A stretch of 64,000 nucleotides of DNA from Caldilineaceae bacterium (GTDB lineage Bacteria; Chloroflexota; Anaerolineae; Caldilineales; Caldilineaceae). The position numbers and the translations under genes are program-made. The stretch's first letter is position 1; each line of letters opens with the position of its first letter. This document shows positions 17,907 through 29,731 of this stretch, piece by piece. The notes beneath the pieces were generated by a model. That model had not been told where the DNA came from. It was given only the letters and a program-made list of their open reading frames with translations, and searched no databases. Location: positions 1-64,000 of the forward strand of contig JAGRCP010000073.1 in the NCBI GenBank assembly GCA_020433455.1, in the 5' to 3' direction.

Positions 17907-19313
17907 GTGACCGATAAATTAAATTCTGTTCCTGCAAAAGTTAATCCTGCCGAGAGCGATGCGGAAATTGTGGAAAACGGCATACAGCCCGGAATCCACA
18001 CGCGCCGCGCCGGCCTGCGTTGGAGAACGGTCGTCGAGTCCATCGGCACTTATCTGCTGGCGTTGGTGCTGGCCCTTATCGTTTGGCTGGTGGCGATTAA
18101 CGAGCAGAATCCCCTGGTCTTCAACCGCTATCCGGTGGAGATTCCCATTGAGATACGCGGTCCGGACGAAGGCTTGATCACCACCCAGGACTTAACCGAC
18201 CGTTCGCTCGAACTCTACCTCCGTGCGCCCAGTCGTTCGTGGGAGGCCATGAATTTTCGTTCTGACTTTTCCGCCTACGTCGATCTGACCAATCTGGAAG
18301 CCGGTGAGCATATCGTCACGGTGGAGACGGATCAGGTGGACCCCCGCATCAACATCGTGGAGAAAAATCCGTCTGAATATACCGTTTTGCTGGAAGAGGT
18401 AAAGAGCATTTCCGTGCCTGTACGCGTCAGCATCACCGGTGAACCTGCGGCCGGTTATCAGGTCCTGGATGCTATTTCCAACACGACGGAGGCAACCGTA
18501 ACCGGCCGCTCGGGGCAAATCAGCCAGATTTCTCACGTGGCGGGCACGGTCCAATTGACCGGAACCGAGCGCAGCCAGGTGGAAATGCGGCTGCCTTTGA
18601 CGGCCATCAGCAGCCAGAACGCCACGCTGCAGGGGACGACGATTGATCCCGAATTTGTTTCGGTTATTGTGCCCATCGAGCAGACGCCGGGGCGCAAGGA
18701 AGTTGCCGTGCGGCCCGCTCTGGAGGGCGAACCCGCTACGGGCTACCGCCTGAGTGCGCTGCGCGTGGAGCCCTCTTCCGTCACCCTGGTCGGCGATCCG
18801 GATCTACTGACCGAGGTGCCCGGCTCCGTGGCCACCAGCTCCTTCTCTCTGGATGGCGCAACCGCTGACTTTGCCCGCCCGGTGGGGCTGATTCTGCCCG
18901 AGGGCGTGACGACGCTGGAAGGGCGGAATACGGTCGTCGTTTCTGCCACCATCGCCGCGATCGAGAGCGGTAAGACCATTACGCTGGCCCCCATCATTGA
19001 TGGACTCGATCCCGATTATACGGCAGAGGTGGGATTGGACGCGGTGGACGTCATCATTAGCGGGCCGGTTGCCCTGTTGGATTCGCTGGAGGCTGACGAT
19101 CTGTTCGTGATCCTGGATTTGTCAGGACTCGTTGCCGGCGTCCATAATGTCCAGCCGCAGGTGGTGCTGCCCAGCGGCGTCAGTCGCGATGCCATCATCC
19201 CCGAGACGGTGGAAGTCGTTATCACGCGTAAGGCGGAGGGCGGGACGCCGGTGAACGGCGAAGCCGCATTCGGCACGCCGGACGCGGCGGCCGCGCCGAC
19301 TGCAAATCCGTAA
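17907..19313 (+). CDS. cdaR: YbbR-domain protein, CdaA regulator CdaR-like
   Basis: A 468-residue membrane-anchored protein. After a polar N-terminus there is one transmembrane helix near 45-65 (YLLALVLALIVWLVAI), then about four extracytoplasmic YbbR beta domains of roughly 85 residues each (for example PVRVSITGEPAAGYQVL, KEVAVRPALEGEPATGYRL and ITLAPIIDGLDPDYTAEVGL). CdaR proteins bind CdaA and tune c-di-AMP synthesis. The start is GTG with a weak ribosome site, so translation may depend on coupling with cdaA. The Ala/Pro-rich tail is low in complexity. Confidence 0.9.
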   Translation: MTDKLNSVPAKVNPAESDAEIVENGIQPGIHTRRAGLRWRTVVESIGTYLLALVLALIVWLVAINEQNPLVFNRYPVEIPIEIRGPDEGLITTQDLTDRSLELYLRAPSRSWEAMNFRSDFSAYVDLTNLEAGEHIVTVETDQVDPRINIVEKNPSEYTVLLEEVKSISVPVRVSITGEPAAGYQVLDAISNTTEATVTGRSGQISQISHVAGTVQLTGTERSQVEMRLPLTAISSQNATLQGTTIDPEFVSVIVPIEQTPGRKEVAVRPALEGEPATGYRLSALRVEPSSVTLVGDPDLLTEVPGSVATSSFSLDGATADFARPVGLILPEGVTTLEGRNTVVVSATIAAIESGKTITLAPIIDGLDPDYTAEVGLDAVDVIISGPVALLDSLEADDLFVILDLSGLVAGVHNVQPQVVLPSGVSRDAIIPETVEVVITRKAEGGTPVNGEAAFGTPDAAAAPTANP

Positions 19314-19388
19314 CGCATAAAGGGGGATGCATATCATGCTTCAACTATTCACGTATTTACGCATCGCGTCTTTTTGGAACACTAACCT

Positions 19389-20771
19389 ATGAATAAACGC
19401 AAACCTGTGGTCGCGCTGGTGGGCCGGCCCAATGTGGGGAAATCAACCCTCTTTAATCGCCTTACCGGTACGCGTACAGCGATCGTAGAGGATATCCCCG
19501 GCACGACGCGCGACCGCATCTACGGCCATAGCGACTGGAACGGCGTGGGCTTCATCGTCGTCGATACGGGCGGTCTGGAAGCGCCTACCGCCGTCACCGA
19601 CCGCAGCACCATGCGCGAGCGGGATCTCCCCCTGGGCATGGACAGCGCGCTCTTTGTGAGCCACATCCAAAATCAGGCGACGGTGGCCATGGAAGAGGCC
19701 GACGCCGTCATTTTTGTGGTGGACGGCAAGGAGGGCCTGACGGCTGCGGACGAGGATGTGGCCGATGTGCTGCGTCACGCCGAGCGGCCGGTCTTTCTGG
19801 CCGTCAACAAAACCGAGAGCCCCCAGCGCAAGCTGGATGCAGTAGAATTTTGGAATTTGGGCCTGGGCGAACCCTATCCTATCAGCGCCTACCACGGCGA
19901 CGGTACGGGCGATCTGCTGGACGAACTGGTCAAAGTGTTGCCGGCTTATCCTCCGGAGGACGTAGCGAGCGACGCCGTCGGCATTGCCATTGTCGGGCGG
20001 CCCAACGTGGGCAAAAGCAGCTTGCTCAATGCCCTCATCGGCATGGATCGGGCCATTGTCAGCGATGTGCCGGGCACGACTCGGGACCCCATTGATACAG
20101 AGATTATCTACGATGGGCAAACGATCCGCCTCATCGACACCGCGGGCATCCGCCGGCGCGGACGGGTGGAGCCCGGCATCGAGAAGTACAGCGTCCTGCG
20201 CAGCATGCGCAGCATCGATCGGGCGGACGTGGCGCTCTTGCTGATTGACGCAACGGAGGGCGTGACCGCGCAGGACGCTCACGTTGCGGGCTTTGTGCTG
20301 GATCGCAACAAGAGCGTGGTGGTCATCGTCAACAAGTGGGACGCGGTGGAAAAAGACACCCACACCATAGTCGAGTTTACCCGCCAGATTCGTACTGACT
20401 TGCGCTTCCTGGATTACGTGCCGGTTCTCTTTATCAGCGCCCAGACCCGCCAGCGGGTGAACAAGGTGTTGCCCGCGGCGCTGGATGTGGCCGAGGCCCG
20501 TCATCACCGCCTCACCACCAGCGAGGTCAATCATATTATCCACGAGGCGTACGATCGCAATGCGCCGCCCACCCGCCAGGGGCGCGCGTTGCGCCTCTAT
20601 TACGGGACGCAGATCGAAACCGAACCGCCCACTTTTATCATCTTCGTCAATGATGATAAGCTGGTTCATTTTTCCTACGGTCGCTATATGGAGAATCAGA
20701 TTCGCTCCTATTATCCATTCATCGGCACGCCCATCCGCGTCATTTTCCGCAGCCGCGAAAAGCGTAAATAA
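19389..20771 (+). CDS. der: Ribosome-associated GTPase Der (EngA)
   Basis: A 460-residue double GTPase required for 50S ribosome assembly. The first G domain has GRPNVGKST (12-20) and DTGGLE; the second has GRPNVGKSS near 201, DTAGIRRRGR and NKWD near 315. A C-terminal KH-like domain follows (PPTRQGRALRLYYGTQ). Oddly, the first G domain's guanine-specificity motif, normally NKxD, reads NKTE near 140. The length and order match the family. It follows cdaR with 75 nt between. Confidence 0.95.
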   Translation: MNKRKPVVALVGRPNVGKSTLFNRLTGTRTAIVEDIPGTTRDRIYGHSDWNGVGFIVVDTGGLEAPTAVTDRSTMRERDLPLGMDSALFVSHIQNQATVAMEEADAVIFVVDGKEGLTAADEDVADVLRHAERPVFLAVNKTESPQRKLDAVEFWNLGLGEPYPISAYHGDGTGDLLDELVKVLPAYPPEDVASDAVGIAIVGRPNVGKSSLLNALIGMDRAIVSDVPGTTRDPIDTEIIYDGQTIRLIDTAGIRRRGRVEPGIEKYSVLRSMRSIDRADVALLLIDATEGVTAQDAHVAGFVLDRNKSVVVIVNKWDAVEKDTHTIVEFTRQIRTDLRFLDYVPVLFISAQTRQRVNKVLPAALDVAEARHHRLTTSEVNHIIHEAYDRNAPPTRQGRALRLYYGTQIETEPPTFIIFVNDDKLVHFSYGRYMENQIRSYYPFIGTPIRVIFRSREKRK

Positions 20772-20804
20772 CCGAAGAATCGCCTGGCTGTCAGGCCCCC
20801 TGTT

Positions 20805-21866
20805 ATGAAATTTTTTCGCGCCTATTCCATCGAATTTCTCCTCATGTTCGCCCTTTTGGCGGCCGTGCTCTTCTTTGCCTATTTGGGCTATGGCCTTCTT
20901 TCGCCTCAGCTGGCGATTGCCGAATTTTCCGGCGAAGACGCCCTTGCCTATGCTGCTGCGCAGGTAGATGCGGGACCGCGTGCGACAGGCAGTGAAGCAA
21001 GCGCCGAAATGGTCGAGTGGCTGACGGAGGAATTGCGCGGCCATCGTTGGCGCGTCATCATTCAGCCGTATGACGTGACGGTGCCGGCCGTGGGCGCGGG
21101 AGAGCCGATTTCCGATACGGCCCAGATGTCGGAGGAGATGACTGCGGCCGCAATCCAGTTTTCCCTGAGCGATATGGTGACTTTGCGCGCGCGCAATGTG
21201 ATTGCCTATCGCGAACCTGCAGATACCGCGGAAGGGGAGGAACTGCCCGTGGCGCTGATCGTGGCGCCGTATGATTCACGCATTATTGCCGACGCCGATC
21301 AGTCGAGCGGCTCCACGCCGGGCGCCAATATTGGCGCATCGAGTGCGGCCGTGCTGCTGGAACTAGCCGATACGCTGAACATCGAGTTGAGCGAGCATCG
21401 CATCTGCCTGGTCTTTCTGGACGGCGAGCACAATCGGGGGGTGCCCGGTTGGCAACCGCCCTATGGCGGCTCTCTTTTTCTCCAGGAGGCGAACGATGAT
21501 GATGAGGACCTGGCTGAATGCGCCCGGCCGCGTCTGGCCGTTGTTCTGGACGGCGTGGGCGGCACGAACCACCGGCTCCGGCAGAGCCCCGCGAGCGATC
21601 TGGAATTGAGTCGCGCCCTGTGGCGCACCGCGGCAGGGCTGGAACTGGACGCCCAGTTTGTAGAAGGGGAGGATCCGCCCCTGGCCGGCGTCCATAATAC
21701 CTTTGTTGAAGCGGGCATTCCCACCGTGCTGTTGGCTGAAGGCGAATACCCTTACCGCTATACCAGCGAAGATACGCTGGACAAGCTCGACGCCGCCAGC
21801 CTGTCAGGCGTCGGTACGACCCTCAAGGTGTGGCTGGAAAGCGGCGCGCCCCGCGCGGAGGAATAG
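20805..21866 (+). CDS. M28-like protein, predicted inactive peptidase
   Basis: A 353-residue protein with an N-terminal signal anchor (YSIEFLLMFALLAAVLFFAY) and an M28/glutaminyl-cyclase-like fold outside the membrane. The fold landmarks are recognisable but the zinc ligands are replaced: the HxD motif reads APYDS (P155), GANDxAS reads GANIGASS (I176), DGEE reads DGEH (H209), and the final H-T reads YTSEDT near 319. All the expected ligand sites that I can locate are changed, so catalysis by the family mechanism is unlikely. It might bind peptides or act as a scaffold. It lies 33 nt after der. Confidence 0.75.
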   Translation: MKFFRAYSIEFLLMFALLAAVLFFAYLGYGLLSPQLAIAEFSGEDALAYAAAQVDAGPRATGSEASAEMVEWLTEELRGHRWRVIIQPYDVTVPAVGAGEPISDTAQMSEEMTAAAIQFSLSDMVTLRARNVIAYREPADTAEGEELPVALIVAPYDSRIIADADQSSGSTPGANIGASSAAVLLELADTLNIELSEHRICLVFLDGEHNRGVPGWQPPYGGSLFLQEANDDDEDLAECARPRLAVVLDGVGGTNHRLRQSPASDLELSRALWRTAAGLELDAQFVEGEDPPLAGVHNTFVEAGIPTVLLAEGEYPYRYTSEDTLDKLDAASLSGVGTTLKVWLESGAPRAEE

Positions 21867-21874
21867 CGCGCACC

Positions 21875-22369
21875 CTATTGGTAACGTAATTCGGCCAGCC
21901 ACCAGCGGCCGTCCGCGTAGATAAAGCGCCAATGGTCGCCGCCATTACGGCCGCTTGCGCGCTCTCCCTCTATAATTATCTCCAGGTTTTCAAACGAAGC
22001 GGGCGGCGGCGGGGCCGGAAAGACCGCCGTGACGTAGCGGTCCAGCACCGCGTCCCGCCCTTGCCAAACGTAGTCGTCATCGGGCGATGCTGTGTTGCGC
22101 CCGTCGATGACGCGGCTCGTCTCGTGCCAGAGTTGGGCCAGCTGCGCCGCATCGCCCGTACGGGAAGCAGTGCGCTCCGCCGCGACCAGGGCCGGCAGCG
22201 CCTGATCGCCGGACAAGAAGGCAGCGGCGGGCGGTGACGGCGTCGCCTTCTGCGGCGGGGCGGGCGCGAGGAGGGGCGCGGCGCAACCGGTGAGGCTAAA
22301 GAGCAGCAGGAAGAGCAGACAGCGGTGCAACTCTCGCCGCTGATTGCGACGATTTTCTTTGCTCTTCAC
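21875..22369 (-). CDS. Lipoprotein with SnoaL/NTF2-like domain
   Basis: A secreted lipoprotein. A basic n-region (KSKENRRNQRREL) is followed by a hydrophobic stretch and the lipobox LTGC, so the mature protein begins at Cys. After an Ala/Pro linker, about 110 residues resemble an SnoaL/DUF4440 NTF2-like fold (LPALVAAERTASRTGDAAQL ... WRFIYADGRWWLAELRY). GTG 22369 gives a signal peptide of sensible length; the frame is open to an ATG at 22465, which would overlap the divergent lgt start. No clear ribosome site supports either. It is convergent with the M28-like gene, 8 nt between stops. Confidence 0.6.
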   Translation of the reverse strand: MKSKENRRNQRRELHRCLLFLLLFSLTGCAAPLLAPAPPQKATPSPPAAAFLSGDQALPALVAAERTASRTGDAAQLAQLWHETSRVIDGRNTASPDDDYVWQGRDAVLDRYVTAVFPAPPPPASFENLEIIIEGERASGRNGGDHWRFIYADGRWWLAELRYQ

Positions 22370-22387
22370 CTCTATCGGGTCTATACT
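22359..22387 (+). promoter_or_regulatory. Probable promoter of the first lgt gene
   Basis: -35 TTGCTC (22359-22364), 17-bp spacer, -10 TATACT (22382-22387), about 60 nt before the lgt ATG. The -10 is good and the -35 is weak. It overlaps the 5' end of the divergent lipoprotein gene. Confidence 0.45.
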
Positions 22388-22448
22388 GATATATTCTCGC
22401 GCCGGCGTGGCGCGGGCCGACCCAATGCACAGCGGAGCATTATGCGGC

Positions 22449-23345
22449 ATGAATCCTGTTCTCATCGAAATTGGTCCGTTTCAGCTTGCCTGGTACGGTA
22501 TTTTCATTGTCGGCGGCGCCATATTGGCCGCCTGGGTCTCCAGCCTCTACGCTAAGGGAGCGGGTGAAAACCCCGAGCATATTTGGAACTTATTGGCCTG
22601 GGCCCTGCTGGCCGGCATCATCGGCGCACGGCTTTATCACGTCTTCAGCAACCCGGCCGAGGGCCTGGGGTGGCCCTATTATCGCGAAAACCCCGGCGAA
22701 ATCTTTAATTTCTGGAACGGCGGCTTTCGGGGATTGGGCATTTACGGCGGATTGGCCGGCGGCGTATTAGCCGTTTTCATCTACTGCCGCCTCCATCATC
22801 TTGACGTGCTCGAATGGCTGGACTTTATTGCGCCGAACGTGTTGCTGGCCCAGGCGCTGGGCCGTATGGGCAACTTCATTAATCAGGAACTCTACGGCCC
22901 GCTTACCAATCTGCCCTGGGCCTTTCATATCAACCCGCGTTATCCTTGTCAGGTTCCGCCGGAGCTGATTGAAGGCTGGCGTACGGGCGCATTGCGCGGC
23001 GTGCAGATCTGCGGTACGTCCGAACCGCTTACCCGGCAGACGCTGGATTGGTATGCAAGCCACGGTTATCATCCCACCTTTTTTTACGAAGCGGGTTGGA
23101 ACCTGCTCCTGTGGATCATTTTGACGCTGGTGATCCGTCGCTGGGGCGCACGCCTGCGTCGGGGCGATAGGGTCCTCCTCTATATTCTGGCCTATTCTCT
23201 GGGCCGTTTTTGGGTCGAAGCCTTCCGTCCCGATGCCTGGGTTATGGGACAACTGGCTACCGCCCAGTGGATCGCGGTGGGCGGGCTGCTCTTTGCGTCC
23301 ATAACCCTGATCGTCCGCCACTGGAGAGACAGAGCGCACGCATAG
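22449..23345 (+). CDS. lgt: Prolipoprotein diacylglyceryl transferase (first copy)
   Basis: A 298-residue integral membrane enzyme that transfers diacylglycerol from phosphatidylglycerol to the lipobox cysteine of prolipoproteins. The signature GRMGNFINQELYGPLTNLPW is intact, as are the N-terminal YGIFIVGG helix and the C-terminal LGRFWVEAFRPD helix. An insertion of about 35 residues after HINPRYP carries two cysteines. An upstream frame extension to 22344 is not lgt-like; the ATG at 22449 starts MNPVLIEIGPFQLAWYG. A second paralogue begins at 25203. A lipoprotein gene diverges from it. Confidence 0.93.
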   Translation: MNPVLIEIGPFQLAWYGIFIVGGAILAAWVSSLYAKGAGENPEHIWNLLAWALLAGIIGARLYHVFSNPAEGLGWPYYRENPGEIFNFWNGGFRGLGIYGGLAGGVLAVFIYCRLHHLDVLEWLDFIAPNVLLAQALGRMGNFINQELYGPLTNLPWAFHINPRYPCQVPPELIEGWRTGALRGVQICGTSEPLTRQTLDWYASHGYHPTFFYEAGWNLLLWIILTLVIRRWGARLRRGDRVLLYILAYSLGRFWVEAFRPDAWVMGQLATAQWIAVGGLLFASITLIVRHWRDRAHA

Positions 23346-23420
23346 GACTTGACGGCGTTAGCCGACGCGCAGTAAAGACGCCTCCGTTGCGCGCTGTTTT
23401 GCTGTTCGCCGCCCATTTTT

Positions 23421-23449
23421 TTGAACCGATACCCAATCCGGTCTATACT
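23421..23449 (+). promoter_or_regulatory. Promoter of the sulfatase-superfamily gene
   Basis: -35 TTGAAC (23421-23426), 17-bp spacer, -10 TATACT (23444-23449). It lies about 118 nt upstream of the TTG start, leaving a long leader that contains the small inverted repeat CCGTTG...CAACGG. Confidence 0.65.
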
Positions 23450-23566
23450 TTTTTGGCATTTTCCCCGCTTGACCGTTGGCTGTCGGCAGTCAACGGCTGT
23501 GTTGACCTTACCCACGCGCCGCCCTGTGGACAAAGAGTGTGCGGCGCACGTTAACGGGAGTTACCC

Positions 23567-25120
23567 TTGACCCAATCGCCTGATATTCTCCTACTTGTGC
23601 TGGATACCCAGCGCGCCGACCGTCTCTCTTGTTACGGCTACGAACAGCCCACATCACCCAATCTGGATGCCTTTGCCCAGGACGCACTGCGCTTCCGACA
23701 GGCGTGTTCAGCGGCCCAGTGGACTGTCCCATCTCATTCGTCCATGTTCACCGGCCTCTACCCCGGCGAACACCGCACCCAACAGTCATCCTCCATTTTA
23801 CCGGACTCGATTCCCACCATCGCCGAGCAGTTGAGCGAAAGCGGTTATTACACCGCCGCTTTTTGTAATAACCCGCTGGTGGGCGTCGTCAATAACGGGT
23901 TGCGCCGGGGCTTCCAAAGCTGGATGAACTATAGCGGCTTGTTGACCTCGCGCCCCAATCAGGCGGGCGCCAAACGTACGCCCGTGGGCAGCTATCGCCA
24001 GGGCTTTAAGCGCGTCCTGGCCAAGTGGCTGCATAAGGTGCAGGATTCCTTCGCACGTTCGGATGCGCTGCTGGCCTTCGCCTTTACGCCCTTTATGGTG
24101 CCCATCTGGCAGACGGCGCTCAGCTTTAAGGGCAACACGAGCAAATCCCTGCGCGACGCGGCCAACCTGTTGATTGAGCGGAAGGGTGTCCCGGGCGACA
24201 AGCCCGTCTTCGCGTTCGTAAACCTGATGGGCACCCACATGCCCTTTCACCCCGATCGTGAGTTCATGGAGGAATTTGCGCCTGAAATCTCCCGGGATAA
24301 GGCGGCCCAGCGCTATCTGCGCCGCTTCAACAGCGATGTTTTGGGCTGGCTTACTCCCACCAGCGACAAGATGCCGGCCAAGGAACGGGCGTTGCTCAAC
24401 GGCATGTACAATGCCGAGATTGCCACCCAGGACCGCCATCTGGGCGCCTTCTTCGCCCGTTTGCGCGCTACGGGTGCGCTGGACAACACGCTGATTATCG
24501 TCTGCGCTGACCACGGCGAGCATCTGGGCGAGAAGCACTTCATCGGTCATACCGTCTCGCTTTATCACGAGCTGACTCATGTGCCGCTCCTGGTGCGCGA
24601 CGGGCGCAATCCGGCCGGCCGGGGCGAGACCGCGGCGCAGCCGGTCTCCCTGCGGCGCGTCTATCACACCATCCTTGATGCGGCGGGATTGGCCGATAAG
24701 CGGGCCGCGCGTTATTCGCTTCTGGCGGAAACTATTGATGATCCGGAAGCTGATCCTGACCGGGGTACGGTTTTTGCCGAAGCCGTTACGCCGGAGAACG
24801 TTCTTCACCTGCTCCAGCGCAGCGATCCCGAACTGGCCGTCACGCATTATTGCGACCAGCGGCGTATCGCGGTCTGGCAAAAGCCGTATAAGCTGATCCT
24901 CACCGGCGCGGTGCTGACCGAGCTGTATCATTATGAAGACGATCCGGACGAACTGCACAACCTGGTTGACGAGAAGCCGGAGGTTGTAGACTATTTGCGG
25001 CGGGAAATCGAGGGCTACATTACCCGTACGGCCGCTGTCGCAGTCACGCCCGGCGCCCAGCAGGAGGCCGTCAGCGCCCAGGTAGCAGAGCGGCTACGCG
25101 CGCTGGGCTATATCGAGTAA
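23567..25120 (+). CDS. Sulfatase-superfamily hydrolase
   Basis: A 517-residue member of the alkaline-phosphatase/sulfatase superfamily. Metal-binding motifs are LVLDTQRADRLSCYGY near the N-terminus and CADHGEHLGEKHFIGH near 310. The nucleophile position reads W-T-V-P-S-H, with Thr in place of the Cys/Ser that would be converted to formylglycine. It is therefore more likely a phosphoester or phosphotransfer enzyme than a classical sulfatase. There is no signal peptide. The start is TTG with GGGAG 6 nt upstream. It sits between two lgt paralogues; a role in lipid head-group chemistry is conceivable but only inferred. Confidence 0.85.
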   Translation: MTQSPDILLLVLDTQRADRLSCYGYEQPTSPNLDAFAQDALRFRQACSAAQWTVPSHSSMFTGLYPGEHRTQQSSSILPDSIPTIAEQLSESGYYTAAFCNNPLVGVVNNGLRRGFQSWMNYSGLLTSRPNQAGAKRTPVGSYRQGFKRVLAKWLHKVQDSFARSDALLAFAFTPFMVPIWQTALSFKGNTSKSLRDAANLLIERKGVPGDKPVFAFVNLMGTHMPFHPDREFMEEFAPEISRDKAAQRYLRRFNSDVLGWLTPTSDKMPAKERALLNGMYNAEIATQDRHLGAFFARLRATGALDNTLIIVCADHGEHLGEKHFIGHTVSLYHELTHVPLLVRDGRNPAGRGETAAQPVSLRRVYHTILDAAGLADKRAARYSLLAETIDDPEADPDRGTVFAEAVTPENVLHLLQRSDPELAVTHYCDQRRIAVWQKPYKLILTGAVLTELYHYEDDPDELHNLVDEKPEVVDYLRREIEGYITRTAAVAVTPGAQQEAVSAQVAERLRALGYIE

Positions 25121-25202
25121 CCTGATCAATTTTGTTGTTTCAATCGAATTTCATGCGGTTACTCGATGGGTGACTCGTGAACCAAATATTTGAGAGCCAA
25201 TT

Positions 25203-26039
25203 ATGTATCCACCAGTTGATCCCATTCTTTTCCAAATCGGCCCCCTTGCTGTGCGCTGGTACGGCATCCTCATCATGCTGGGCATTGTCAGCGCAGCCAC
25301 CGTTGCCAGCCGTTACGTAGAGCGCAAGGGCGAGCCCGGCGAGAACGTGTGGGATATGCTGGTTTTCGTCCTGATTCCCGCGCTCATCGGCGCACGTCTG
25401 TACTACGTCTTCATTCAGTCGCCGCGTACGGAGCAGGGATTGGAATACTATCTGTCGAACCCGTGGGCTATCGCCCAAATTTGGACGGGCGGCATTCATA
25501 TCTTCGGTGCGTTCATCTTCGGCGGCATTGCCGTTGTGCTCTTTGCCCGCTGGCGCAAGCTGCCGCTCCTCATCTACCTGGACGCCTTGGGATTGGGCAT
25601 GCCTTTGGGGCAGGCCATCGGACGGTTGGCTAACTTCATCAATCAGGAATTATACGGTCCTCCCACCACCCTGCCCTGGGGTTTGCGCATTGATCCCCAG
25701 CATCGTCTTCCGCCGTATAACGACATGGCTGCGTATCCCGAGAGCGTGCGCTTTCAGCCCCTTTTTCTCTATGAATCGATCTGGAATTTTGCGGGCTTTC
25801 TGCTCCTCTTCTGGATTTCCCGCCGCTTTGAGGACTGGCTTCTGCCCGGCGATCTTTTTCTGATGTACCTTATCTGGTATCCGCTGGGCCGCTTTATGCT
25901 GGAGTTTATGCGTACGGATTCCTGGTTTTTTGCCGGCACGCCTTTCAATACGGTTCACATCCTCTCGGCTATCGCCATTGTTACGGCGAGCGTGCTGCTG
26001 GCGGTGAGGCATCGCCGAACGCGCCCGGCCGCCGGCTGA
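25203..26039 (+). CDS. lgt: Prolipoprotein diacylglyceryl transferase (second copy)
   Basis: A 278-residue second Lgt with the signature GRLANFINQELYGPPTTLPW and N-terminal IGPLAVRWYGILIMLGI. It shares the QELYGP and WYG motifs with the copy at 22449 but has a shorter insertion and diverges elsewhere, so this is an old duplication rather than a recent tandem copy. The G-to-A change (GRMGNF in copy one, GRLANF here) lies in the signature. The short leader contains the dispersed GGGTGACTCGTGA motif (25168-25180). Confidence 0.93.
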   Translation: MYPPVDPILFQIGPLAVRWYGILIMLGIVSAATVASRYVERKGEPGENVWDMLVFVLIPALIGARLYYVFIQSPRTEQGLEYYLSNPWAIAQIWTGGIHIFGAFIFGGIAVVLFARWRKLPLLIYLDALGLGMPLGQAIGRLANFINQELYGPPTTLPWGLRIDPQHRLPPYNDMAAYPESVRFQPLFLYESIWNFAGFLLLFWISRRFEDWLLPGDLFLMYLIWYPLGRFMLEFMRTDSWFFAGTPFNTVHILSAIAIVTASVLLAVRHRRTRPAAG

Positions 26040-26083
26040 TCTACCTCAGCGCCCGAATTTATGCCGCACTGCGTTATAAATGT

Positions 26084-26112
26084 TTGTCGCCAACCGGATA
26101 ATGGAGTAAAAT
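26084..26112 (+). promoter_or_regulatory. Promoter of the SARP-AAA regulator
   Basis: -35 TTGTCG (26084-26089), 17-bp spacer, -10 TAAAAT (26107-26112), about 67 nt before the ATG at 26179. Confidence 0.6.
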
Positions 26113-26178
26113 AGGGTGGTAACCTTTGGCTAATCTGGTAGAGTCGGTCTTTATAGGCCGGTTCAAATAGGCACAAAT

Positions 26179-29622
<3,444 letters not shown>

Positions 29623-29654
29623 CGTAATTCGAGCGCGCGCCGGTGGTCTATAAT

Positions 29655-29705
29655 GCGTACATAAAAAGGGGCGGCCTGCAACAGGCCGCCCCTTTTTATG
29701 TACGC
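29655..29705. terminator. Perfect bidirectional intrinsic terminator
   Basis: Two 24-bp arms (29655-29678 and 29682-29705) are exact complements around a 3-nt CAA loop. The GC core is GGGGCGGCCTG, flanked by AAAAA on one side and TTTTT on the other, so a U-run forms in either direction. It lies between the convergent SARP and LysM-PA14 genes. Confidence 0.93.
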
Positions 29706-29731
29706 ACGCTTATGCGTAAAGCGTCTTTCGG

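Noticed and set aside
17096-20771. Complete cdaA-cdaR-glmM cluster
   Set aside because: glmM is absent; der follows cdaR, and no phosphoglucosamine mutase motif is found in the window.
19443-21044. 533-codon open frame on the minus strand across der
   Set aside because: It is antisense to an intact der and the M28-like gene, has no recognisable domain, and its Arg/His/Gln-rich composition is what a GC-rich antisense frame gives.
23798-24958. 386-codon minus-strand frame inside the sulfatase-superfamily gene
   Set aside because: Antisense shadow of a gene with intact motifs; no family features.
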